DNA from: Acanthaster planci
Lineage: Eukaryota; Echinodermata; Asteroidea; Valvatida; Acanthasteridae
Direction: 5' to 3'
DNA: 64,000 bases
Assembly (NCBI RefSeq): GCF_001949145.1
Contig: NW_019091382.1
Span: 720,804 to 784,803 of the forward strand
Shown: positions 12,401 to 18,602 of the stretch, piece after piece
Position numbering within the stretch: the first letter of the stretch is position 1
Layout: every line of letters starts with the position of its first letter
Made by a program: the position numbers and the translations under genes
The notes under the pieces: generated by a model
What the model saw: the letters and a program-made list of their open reading frames with translations, nothing else
The model's database searches: none
What the model was told of the DNA's origin: nothing

Positions 12401-14634
12401 CAATAGGGACTGTGTTACTAATAATGTTCGGCAGGATGTGGCTGTCGGGCTAAGTGCCTGGGAGATTTGAACGATTTCGTATCTGTGCATGCACGTTGGA
12501 GTCACCATGGCAACCGCAGACGACATGTGGATCTACAGGAGTGCCTGGTCAAAGTCCATGCGCTTGGCTGATTTCATTACAGTGGCGAGAACGGTTGGAT
12601 ATCAAAAAAGGAATGATTCATTCCCTTTTGCAAATTACTTTTTGGCTAAAGAATGCCAATTTGTGATCCAGACTATTCATGTTACATGTAAATTACCTGA
12701 GATTAGGTGTCCCGGTCGGGGTCTAATTTCATAAAGTGAAAGGCATGTAGAAAGCTAATCAGATTTTGGTCATGTACATTTGTACATGTACATCCTTCTA
12801 AGCTGACATAACTTGAAATCTAATACCGACGGTTACAGGATGTAAACTGCACATGTATGAATGTACAGCGCACATGCATATGAATGCATTTGGTTGGGCT
12901 ACCGGTGAATTCTCGTTAACAGGTGAAACTGTTTTCCTTTCTTTTTACATTATTGCGCATGTTTTCTTGCAAAACATACAGGATCAGCTGGCAGACAACA
13001 CATCAATTAGTTCCTTTTGTTTATCCTGAATGCCATTGAGCTGTTTTATTCCTAGAACTGCAAAAAGAAAAACTCTGGAGGATTTTACAATGCAAATGCA
13101 TGAACTCTATGAAAGGAGGCTTACATGTACATGTATATGAATGCGAAGCATTGTGAACTGTTTGGTTTATGAAGTTCTCAAAACTCAAAATTCTATTCCT
13201 GATGGAGAAGTCATTACAGTGTTCAAGAGTTGTTATAGCGCCCTCTGTTGGACAATGTTCAAGAGTACTACAAATGATAGTTTAAGAGACCGTGGTCAAG
13301 GAACAGATAACAGTAGGTACATGTATTTAATAGCCGATCTAGTGCCCGCTATGTGTGTGGGCAGTTTGATGTGTGCTCCTCTCCAAAGCCTCCGGGCATG
13401 TTCCAGCTCTGCACGGCAATTGCACAGGCCTGCATGTCGGACTTCGATGATGGATATCGATCGAGATTGTTGACTGATCAGTACGCCAAGGGTTGAGGGG
13501 TCTCAATTAACAAACTTAATCACAAAGAATAAGGGTGGGGCGTTTACACATTTTACGAAAAAAGTTCCACATCTGTTTACAGATTTTACCAAACGTTTAA
13601 ACGGAACCGTCTCTTTGAGAGAGAGGTTTGACGTTTCGACAGCCCTAACTTACATGCATGAGGTTTTGGTTCTGAAATTTTTGTGACATTATTAAAAAAA
13701 ATCAGCGCATTGACCGCATCTGGGTAAAAATATAAATCTTCAGATTTCTTTCCCACTGCCCATATTAATAATTTAACATGTACATGTATTTTGCAAGCGG
13801 TATACCTTATCGGTCTAAGAACTGTCAAGAACAGGGAGACAATGGGCACTATCAGTAATTGGGGGACCTGTCCGGCCCAACCTGCGACTTTGTCTCCATG
13901 GATACCAAATAGGGATGAAAACTTTGGAGGCGATGCCCGTGAAGGTTTATTCTTTTGTGGAACTGAAGAGTTGGTGCGCTTGATTGTGCTGAACGAGCCA
14001 GTGAGTGTGGGAAGGCATGGACTCAAATGGGCTAAGGTGGGCTCTGCGAGCGGTGATGTACTATTAGACTGGGTGATGATGGGTTCAGGTAGTGGTGGCC
14101 CTGGGGTCAAATGGGTGTAACTGGGTTCACCCTGTGGTGTAGCAATGGGTAACTGGGTGCCACTGGGGTCAGGCGGTAATGTGGCTGTTTCCAAATGGGC
14201 AACGACGGATTCCTTTGAGGTACTTGAAAGCACCACTGCAGATATGGGCTCCGGTAGAGTTTCAACATCTAATATGCTATGACCATGACTGTGTCCATGT
14301 GAGGGTACGACTTTGTTAGGTACATTTAAATCATGGAGAGCGCTCTCTAGAGGTGTTACACCGCTAGATTCATTGACAGCTGCACTGCAAAACAGAAAGT
14401 TTGAGGATTCTGCGACCAACGAATTCTCGCCGGCTGGGACACCGAGAATAACAATCTCAAATTCTCCTGGGGCAACTTTGGCCAAGCTTTTGTCAAGAGG
14501 GGATTCCAGTGTCAAAGGTCCACTCTTTATTGTTAATTTCTCTTCTAGGGGACACCCGATTTCAGGGTGGCTTGGGCTCTGCAACTTCGGCATGCCTGAT
14601 GCTGTTTGAATGGCAACCCTGTAGAATTTTCAGC
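142..14634 (-). CDS. DISP3: Dispatched-3-like (DISP3/PTCHD2) gene, 14 exons, C-terminus beyond window
   Basis: Spliced gene whose exons join in frame (788+1198+147+119+92+180+161+128+215+186+296+142+225+278 coding bases, 1385 codons). Each inner boundary has AG upstream and GT downstream. The product resembles vertebrate DISP3 along its length: the CSPP..LMSYFYPS stretch, VLYGGTQLFDY, GIGVDDVFVFVNTF, TAGIATFFTSFTTAGAFAAN, an acidic DIPMLDLEEE loop, and CGKPAKRPVLDNTALVYVVF in the last exon. Known for the family: Dispatched proteins are 12-TM RND-type membrane transporters with a sterol-sensing domain; DISP1 releases cholesterol-modified Hedgehog and DISP3 is linked to lipid/sterol handling. 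Inferred: a plasma- or endomembrane protein of about 1.7 kDa x 1000 residue scale, longer than the roughly 1390-residue human protein because of an extended N-terminus and a follistatin/Kazal exon. The last quarter (TM8-TM12) should lie left of position 1. A promoter was not identified. Confidence 0.93.
510..856. mobile_element. Foldback (MITE-like) element in DISP3 intron 13
   Basis: Left arm at about 510-592 and right arm at about 768-856 are inverted copies (GGCAGAAGGGCGTAAGTGC against GCCGGAAGAAGGGCATAGGTGC, both continuing through GCCGGGAAGCA(T/C)GATCAC). The arms contain further short inverted words such as CCCTTTTGCCGG. The centre (600-765) is AT-rich with no coding capacity. The intron 420-944 holds nothing else. 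Confidence 0.8.
945..1169 (-). CDS. DISP3: DISP3 exon 13: follistatin-like (FolN + Kazal) module
   Basis: 225 bp, residues 1218-1293. About ten cysteines. An EGF-like/FolN N-terminal part (TCINRDPPCGFHSTC, then C-x-C) leads to a Kazal part with spacing C-x7-C-x10-C-x6-C-x13-C and the signature PVCGSDGQTYKNICFLN. The exon starts and ends in phase 1, so it is a symmetric module typical of exon-shuffled extracellular domains. It sits in the second extracellular loop, before a Gly-rich linker. I know no Kazal domain in vertebrate DISP proteins. Kazal and follistatin modules bind proteases or TGF-beta ligands in other proteins; the role here is unknown. Acceptor CCGGCAG, donor TTTG|GTCAGT. Confidence 0.9.
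1326..1826 (+). repeat. Dispersed ~0.5 kb repeat, copy A (intron 12)
   Basis: Begins CATAACTTCATTTACT and includes CACACGAATGAGTGTCTGGTGGCTACT, CAGATTGTGCGGTG, and AGGCCTAGCTCTTTTGT (each part of shorter stretches). An inverted copy lies at 4735-5226. No coding sequence. The rest of intron 12 (1170-2112) shows nothing I recognise. Confidence 0.85.
2113..2254 (-). CDS. DISP3: DISP3 exon 12 (Pro/Thr-rich part of extracellular loop 2)
   Basis: 142 bp, residues 1171-1218, phase 0 to phase 1. Pro, Thr, Ser and His rich (PTRPPSVTSDPVEPSQP..., ending STTTPVV), a mucin-like stalk in the second extracellular loop. No close counterpart in vertebrate DISP3, so support comes from the open frame, the splice sites (TTTATTCAG, GTCA|GTAAGT) and the phase match on both sides. 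Confidence 0.85.
2255..2727. other. DISP3 intron 11
   Basis: Nothing beyond splice sites and one TACATGTA near 2358. A/T-rich. Confidence 0.8.
2728..3023 (-). CDS. DISP3: DISP3 exon 11 (TM7 and start of extracellular loop 2)
   Basis: 296 bp, residues 1072-1170. VYTGIFVISLVLVIHIKP is TM7. LYDEQTNLQQLIDLAYNFSG and ITCKTCSGL match the RPDTNIQVLLDLKYNLS and ISCITCSGL segments of vertebrate DISP3. The 3' part is Pro/Gly rich. Acceptor GATAACAG, donor CCG|GTGAGG, phase 0. Confidence 0.93.
3688..3797. mobile_element. Short MITE, copy A (intron 10)
   Basis: About 110 bp, with imperfect terminal inverted repeats: GGCCATATCTGAATCTCTTG and, on the other strand, GGCCGTGTCCGAAACGGGCG; inner arms TCTAGAGCTAGGTCTA and CTAGCCGTAGCTCTGGA. 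A second copy in opposite orientation is at 26473-26591. No other recognisable content in intron 3024-3983. Confidence 0.8.
3984..4169 (-). CDS. DISP3: DISP3 exon 10 (end of cytoplasmic loop, start of TM7)
   Basis: 186 bp, residues 1010-1072. An Asp-rich run (TDDDDDP, NDDDY) is followed by ALQVFLNRFVATPIIKGRCI, where TM7 begins. An alternative donor four bases further (TAC|GTAGCC) would break the phase, so A|GTACGT at 3983 was chosen: it leaves one base that joins TG of exon 11. Confidence 0.88.
4604..4642 (+). repeat. Short tandem duplication
   Basis: gcatcaagtcccatgaaaga occurs twice in tandem. A diverged relative (gacatcaagagccatgtaaa) is near 5750 in the next intron. Confidence 0.7.
4735..5226 (-). 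repeat. Dispersed ~0.5 kb repeat, copy B (intron 9), inverted
   Basis: Reverse complement of 1326-1826 with substitutions and small indels: the same chain of landmarks in opposite order (ACAAAAGAGCTAGGCC, ACTGTTTGTGGCATTCA, CACCAGACACTCATTCGTGTG, AGTAAATGAAGTTATG). It lies in intron 4170-5334, which is otherwise featureless apart from the duplication at 4604-4642. Confidence 0.85.
5335..5549 (-). CDS. DISP3: DISP3 exon 9 (cytoplasmic loop between TM6 and TM7)
   Basis: 215 bp, residues 938-1010. Hydrophilic, with DIPMLDLEEE, the counterpart of the DIPLLEVEEE stretch in vertebrate DISP3. A cytoplasmic position between the two six-TM halves is expected. Acceptor CTTTCAG, donor CAGC|GTAAGC, phase 1. 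Confidence 0.92.
5604..5640. repeat. Two tandem A9-GC-T palindromes
   Basis: The word aaaaaaaaagcttttttt, itself a palindrome, occurs twice with two G between, in intron 8 (5550-6140). The remainder of that intron shows nothing. Confidence 0.8.
6141..6268 (-). CDS. DISP3: DISP3 exon 8 (TM6, end of sterol-sensing domain)
   Basis: 128 bp, residues 896-938. IPAINDFGLFMCLIVTFCWI matches the IPAVHDFGLFMSLIVSCCWL segment of vertebrate DISP3; MPCALTLW follows. Acceptor CTGCTACAG, donor CCCT|GTAAGT, phase 2. Upstream of this exon, in the preceding intron, lie at least four decayed tandem copies of the same acceptor-plus-exon unit (see 6269-6810). Confidence 0.95.
6269..6810 (-). repeat. Tandem array of decayed exon-8 copies in DISP3 intron 7
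   Basis: A unit of about 120 bp recurs upstream of the real exon. On the plus strand, the exon-8 start region (gttgatagctgggatctgt, near 6255) has counterparts near 6373 (catcgacggctgggacctgt), 6492 (gtaaacagccgagatctgt), 6613 (accacagttgggatccgta) and 6735 (actgaaggcttccatcttt). The downstream word gtgacaatgagacac has counterparts near 6431, 6549, 6671 and 6797. Read on the minus strand the copies begin VPAVDDF, ISAVYSF, IPTVVP and MEAFSGFG, against IPAINDFG in the real exon, but later drift out of frame. Copies 1 and 2 keep an AG acceptor. Confidence 0.8.
6850..7010 (-). CDS. DISP3: DISP3 exon 7 (TM4 GxxxDD motif, TM5)
   Basis: 161 bp, residues 842-895. With the split Gly codon it reads GIGVDDVFVFVNTF; D844 and D845 are the intramembrane acidic residues of the RND/Dispatched GxxxD(D) motif, which in the family are needed for ion-coupled transport. 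TAGIATFFTSFTTAGAFAAN is the TM5 segment. The motif is intact, so a working transporter is likely. Acceptor TGGCTGTAG, donor ACAG|GTAAAA, phase 0. Confidence 0.96.
7411..7552 (+). repeat. Dispersed CAAGCCCATCACAAGTC repeat, copy A (intron 6)
   Basis: Contains caagcccatcacaagtcatc, gtcacaagcaattc, and gacttgaagc. A reverse-complement copy is at 10608-10770, and short pieces near 28083-28130 and 45248-45285. The rest of intron 7011-7855 shows nothing. Confidence 0.7.
7856..8035 (-). CDS. DISP3: DISP3 exon 6 (TM2-TM4 of the sterol-sensing domain)
   Basis: 180 bp, residues 782-841, highly hydrophobic: ITIFILLFVLTSFSLWLTFW (TM2), a second span with FSFAWAYFIYHVAFG (TM3), then the start of TM4 (LGLLNLVSGFVIIGIG). 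Equivalent positions in vertebrate DISP3 form the first helices of the SSD. Acceptor CTGTGAG/CTCACAG, donor ATTG|GTAAGC, phase 1. Confidence 0.94.
8036..8646. other. DISP3 intron 5
   Basis: Purine-rich on the plus strand; no repeat or coding sequence recognised. Confidence 0.7.
8647..8738 (-). CDS. DISP3: DISP3 exon 5 (end of extracellular loop 1)
   Basis: 92 bp, residues 751-781. KVRVLYGGTQLFDYQVAETI aligns with KVQVLYGGTDLFDYEVRRTF of vertebrate DISP3, just before TM2. Acceptor CCTTTCAG, donor ACCG|GTAAGA. The GA+C junction with exon 4 makes Asp. Confidence 0.95.
8994..9112 (-). CDS. DISP3: DISP3 exon 4 (extracellular loop 1)
   Basis: 119 bp, residues 712-751, phase 0 to phase 2. It reads FWFGVPFGEA, then IFKDFLVTYIDVLEKAST, the counterpart of the FQSFVVTYVAMLAKQST segment before TM2 in vertebrate DISP3. 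Acceptor CTCCCTTCAG, donor CTGA|GTAAG. Confidence 0.93.
9540..9603 (+). repeat. Dispersed repeat (CTGTGGAACAAAAGAACTGC), copy A (intron 3)
   Basis: Shares a nearly identical run including ctgtggaacaaaagaactgc, caagatggc and gcaaagcct with 58758-58820. Weaker likeness extends to the left of both copies. It lies in intron 9113-9635. Confidence 0.8.
9636..9782 (-). CDS. DISP3: DISP3 exon 3 (extracellular loop 1)
   Basis: 147 bp, 49 codons, phase 0 at both ends, residues 663-711. VVYDGMGDNLADINGTLALA corresponds to the YYDGMGQDLADIRGSL segment of vertebrate DISP3, followed by FYWFVDN and LRSE, also conserved. Acceptor CCCCCTCCAG, donor GAG|GTGAGC. Confidence 0.95.
10608..10770 (-). repeat. Dispersed CAAGCCCATCACAAGTC repeat, copy B (intron 2)
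   Basis: Plus strand reads gagactggatgactgatgat, gacttgtgatgggctcaa; its reverse complement aligns with 7411-7552. It lies in intron 9783-10885, which otherwise has only scattered TACATGTA words. Confidence 0.7.
10886..12083 (-). CDS. DISP3: DISP3 exon 2 (TM1 and most of extracellular loop 1)
   Basis: 1198-bp exon, residues 263-662. The N-terminal part is Cys-containing and then Ser-rich (a run of Ser/Glu near residues 390-407), as expected of a cytosolic tail. TM1 is about residues 424-452 (STIISIVILILVSAASMTLA), followed by YFDKSLNAFQIPNH, which matches the start of loop 1 in vertebrate DISP3 (ISYNAFEIRNH). Basic stretches KRHRR (557-561) and RSRR (572-575) look like furin sites. The exon ends in the conserved KYCSPPISLMSYFYPS region. 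Acceptor TTGATTCAG at 12084; donor AAG|GTAAAA, phase 0. The frame was read from upstream of the GTG at 12064 back to the acceptor, so the exon starts at TAC TAT rather than at an internal Met. Confidence 0.92.
12084..13805. other. DISP3 intron 1
   Basis: No coding sequence. Carries TACATGTA words at about 12685, 12783, 13125 (twice overlapping), 13318 and 13778, the start of the TACATGTA-rich block. Confidence 0.75.
13806..14634 (-). CDS. DISP3: DISP3 exon 1 (first coding exon, with 41 nt of 5'UTR)
   Basis: The ATG is at 14593 and an in-frame TGA lies 42-44 bases upstream, so this is the first usable Met in the frame. A strong acceptor (T-run then CTGCAG) at 14635 indicates an upstream non-coding exon that I could not place. 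Residues 1-262 are rich in Pro, Ser and Thr, with imperfect Pro/Thr repeats around 138-195, a HGHSHGHS patch near 99-106, and a hydrophobic run at about 243-259 (PQLLIVPIVSLFLTVLRP). The donor ATAAG|GTATAC is in phase 2 and joins exactly to exon 2, which needs one base. Human DISP3 has a much shorter N-terminus, so this extension is weakly supported by homology; it rests on the long open frame and the phase match. Confidence 0.75.
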
Positions 14635-15766
14635 CTGCAGAAAAAAAAAAATTGGAACAGAATTTTTCAAAGTAACTAAAAGTTTCAAAAGTACTCTTTG
14701 ATCTCGATAGATCCTTTTCAAGCATCTCACTCCAGCACTACACACAAATTAAACCCATTTCTACTGGTCTTGGTGCTAAGGTTATTAGGGAAGGTAGAGT
14801 CAAGCTACTATAAACTTTCAATGGGGCTTGGCGCCCCTTGGAACGTGAAATTACGATGAATGTGCTATTTGATTTCTGCAGAATGGTAGGCTTTGAAAAA
14901 TTAAAGATGATCAAAACCAAAGAACATTTTAAACAAACGTGCACTGCTTCAATACTTACAATAACTTTGTCCAGAAAAGGGTTAATACATTTTAATTATC
15001 AGACAAGCATTTAAACAAATATAAATTATATGGAAAAGTAAAACACAACCAGTGTTACAAATCTGTGTAAGAATGGTTAAGTTTTGAAACATTATGTTTG
15101 AGTAGAGTTTACTTTGTAAATTAAACAAATGAAACAATAAATAGTTGCAACGAACACTTTTCAACATGGTTGCAAAATGTCCAACAGAACGACCAAAATG
15201 GTGAACCATTCCAAGAAACAGACACCGAAAGTAAAATAAAGTGTAAATACCTGCGTATCAGTTGTGAACAGTGAAACCAAAGGGAAAATATTATTTTGTT
15301 TGAAGACAAACGATAAACAAGGACACACAACCGTAATACACCAACACACCCATCTCTGATTTCTGGTGTTTGTCACTCAATGTTCCTTATTCGTGGAGTC
15401 CTACTACATGTACAAGTACGCTAAAACTTACAGGAAATTACACCATAACAATGCAACATCTCAAAAGGCCTTCCTTCAACTGTAGTCACACAAAATTGAT
15501 GAATTTTTCTTTGCACTTCATCAATGGTACTTGTCCATGTACATTCTTGCTTAGAGAGAGAAGTTTGCATTTGCATATTCATTGTCAGATTCAATTCATT
15601 TCATATTCATTTGCAGATGAAGGAAAACGTAAGCCTCAAATGACGTAGAAAAAACTTGTGTAAATATACAATGCACACGCACCAAATGTTTGAAGAGCTG
15701 GCACAAAGCACATGTACGGAATGCATCCAACTGCCCATCTTCATGCTTGTCTGAACAGACAAACAT

Positions 15767-15814
15767 ACATGTACATGTACATGTAGTACTTAAAAACTAC
15801 ATGTACATGTATTC
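15767..15814. repeat. Inverted TACATG microsatellite
   Basis: tacatgtacatgtacatgta, then gtacttaaaaac, then tacatgtacatgta: two (TACATG)n runs around a short spacer, the whole being an inverted repeat. Similar short runs occur at 13118-13137 and 19074-19094. Confidence 0.9.
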
Positions 15815-15982
15815 ACCAAAACTTATGCATCCCGAAAGATTTGATGATGATGAACACTTTCAAAGGTATCAACAAATTTGGTTCCAACACTTAAAGGCAT
15901 GTGGTTGACATACTAAATACATGCGTGTACATACACATGTACCCGTACGAAACAAGCACACACGTCCAGTCATGCTACCGAT

Positions 15983-16404
15983 ATTTAGTGTCAACACACA
16001 CAAGTAGCGTCAACAAAGCGTCAACAACTTGAAAATACCCTCAATATACATGTATTTAAAAGTGGTTTTATCATATTTTAGAGACTCTAACACTTGCCAC
16101 TTTGTAAGAGAAACACCAAATTTGTTTCCAGATTCTCGCAGGAAAACGAAATTTTTTTGCGATGTATGGGAGCTGCCATCTTTCTTTCCTCTGCCGTCCA
16201 CGCAAAAACAAGATGGCGGCCGGCCGGGCTGAACAACAGGCCTGACTTTGTCACTCAAATTTCAACACTCAAATATCATTTCAGATATATATGATACATT
16301 GAATTTGATATGTAGGACCTTAAGTAACATTGTCAATGATAAATCTTGCATAAAACTGCTTGAAGAACTTGTTGACGCTTTGTTGACGCTCGTTGACACT
16401 AAAT
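15983..16404. mobile_element. Candidate DNA transposon remnant with ~50-bp TIRs
   Basis: Left end ATTTAGTGTCAAC ... GCGTCAACAAAGCGTCAACA; right end, on the other strand, ATTTAGTGTCAACGAGCGTC then AACAAAGCGTCAACAAG. The arms hold GCGTCAACAA repeats. The interior (about 320 bp) has no transposase-like frame. Confidence 0.65.
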
Positions 16405-17395
16405 AGGATGACCTCATACATCCGTAGGTGAATATGTACATTGTCACATGTACATCTGGATCCTTACAAATTTACCTGGTCATGCGGTTTACCTTAAAGA
16501 TTTTCTTAACTGCACCACAGTTCCTGTTCAGACCTACTCTAAGTCCTGTTTCAGCCAATCCGGTTCCCATCAAATAAAGAATGACACCAGTTTTCCTTCC
16601 AACAAAACATTCTCTTGTTGTTTCATCGACACCGGGGTGTCCCTAATCAAAGTTTCTAGCAGATGACAACACACACGACCCTTCCTGGGATGTCAGGGCC
16701 AGGTTTTTTAAGGTTAATAAGCAGACTTCAGGAAGCGTTTGTGTGCGAAGGACCGGATATACTGTACTCAACTTCCTGGAGCAGACCTTCAGCAAACAAT
16801 CCAGGTGCTAGGTAGTGATGGACATCTGATTTAATCAGAGAAAAACTTTCACTATTAGAAACAATATCGACGAATTTTTGAAAGGATGATAAACAAAACT
16901 GTCTGCTGGTTAAGACTAGGAAATTGTGAATTCAAATAAGGAAAAGTTTGAATAATGAATATCGGTGGTTAAGTTTTCTTACTTTTGTACAGTGAAATAC
17001 CGTATCACCCACACAAAGACCATCACACAATATTCTCTATGACTTTGAAAATGGTGGTTTTAACTGTATGGTGACGGTTAGATCTGGTGATGGCAAAGTG
17101 GTCAGTTGGGGGAAAAATTAGGTATCCGGTCACTAAGGAATGTTATCTCAGGTCACAAGTTCAAAGCAAGGCTAGGGATGTGGTCAAGTGAACATACACA
17201 ACTGACCGAGGGCCACAGGGGGACACAGTCAGGGTCATGGACTTTGTTCATCTACATGTACATGCAGGATGATCGGCACTGTCTGTTCAGGTCGCCAGTT
17301 CAGGCCCAACTACTAGTACATGTACAGTGTAGAGTACGGTTCATCAAGACAGACATGCTACATTATTCACACAAGTGCTGGCGAATGTCCAGCAT

Positions 17396-17418
17396 ACATG
17401 TCCATGTCCATGTCCATG
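17396..17418 (+). repeat. (CATGTC)n microsatellite
   Basis: catgtccatgtccatgtcca, three to four units. Confidence 0.85.
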
Positions 17419-18381
17419 TGAGTGCGGCATTTCCCAGCCACACTCAATTCAAACAGCACTGGCATGAAAATACACCGTTACACTGCTGTGTGTAAAGGAC
17501 AGAGAGTTCCTATCTCTTCAATGCTTTCAGTTTTTCAGACCCTTTGAACAAGGTTGTTGAACGATAATAAGGTACAGTATGTGTACATGAATACATTATT
17601 TGGCAGGTCACAGCGACCTGAAGTTAGACAGCTGACTGCGTGTCAAGCTCAGAAAACCTATCACTGCTGAATGGTCCCTCCCACCTGCCCATCAAAACAC
17701 CTTCCCACTAACAAAACAAATAATAAACAAAAGAACAAACAAAAGAACGTAACAAATAATGACAAAAGAGGAAAATCAAATGAAACAATATCAGTGAATG
17801 AGCAAAACCCAAAAAATGAAAACCAAATTTTGAAGTGGGAAGTATAAAAATCTTTGCCGAGGTCTCACTGACATCTAAAGAAAAGTCACAGGTTCCGATC
17901 TTGAACTCTTGGTGTGCATAAAATCAAAACACTGCAATCTGCCATATAAGCGTTGGCCCAGTGGTCCGAGGACTGCAACTTTTGTGCCCTCAAGTGAGGT
18001 ACTTTTTTTTCAGTCACCTTCAAACCGAAGGATGATGAGAAAGGAAGTTCCTAAACAAAAATGAATTCCCAGAAGTGGGTCTTCTGAAAACAAAAAACTA
18101 TTCAAAGAAGAATTGTTGGAGCTGGTGATAAAAGAAGAACAATGAAAATAAATGGAGGAAATGATACTGACAAACGACAAAGAAAAACTGTGCATACTGG
18201 TAACAAACCTAAAAACGACCAAAAACACCCAAAAAAACACAAAAAACAGACAAGTTAAAAGGGGAACTGAGGGGAAAATTTACGTGTAACACAGGAAAGG
18301 ACATCCACATGACAAAAATGACGAAATTTGGTTGTCACCTTGTTAGACAGAATGCATCATTTTGCAGGTCCGCTGTAAATA

Positions 18382-18602
18382 CCAAAATGAAAAGTGGCCA
18401 ACATCAACGGTTCCAAAATGAAAGGTGACCAGCATCAACGGTTCCACAATGAAAAGTGGCCAACATCAAAGGTTCCAAAATGAAAAGTGGCCAACATCAA
18501 CGGTTCCAAAATGAAAGGTGACCAACATCAACGGTTCCAAAATGAAAGGTGGCCAACATCAACGGTTCCAAAATGAAAGGTGACCAACATCAACGGTTCC
18601 AA
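18382..18602 (+). repeat. 31-bp minisatellite, seven units
   Basis: Unit starts ccaaaatgaaa(a/g)gtg(g/a)ccaac and ends catcaacggttcc. Seven near-identical copies in tandem. Two unit types (gtggcca and gtgacca) alternate in the order G, A, G, G, A, G, A. Confidence 0.95.

Noticed and set aside
18382-18602. CRISPR-like array
   Set aside because: Units are directly adjacent with no spacers and the DNA is eukaryotic; it is a minisatellite.
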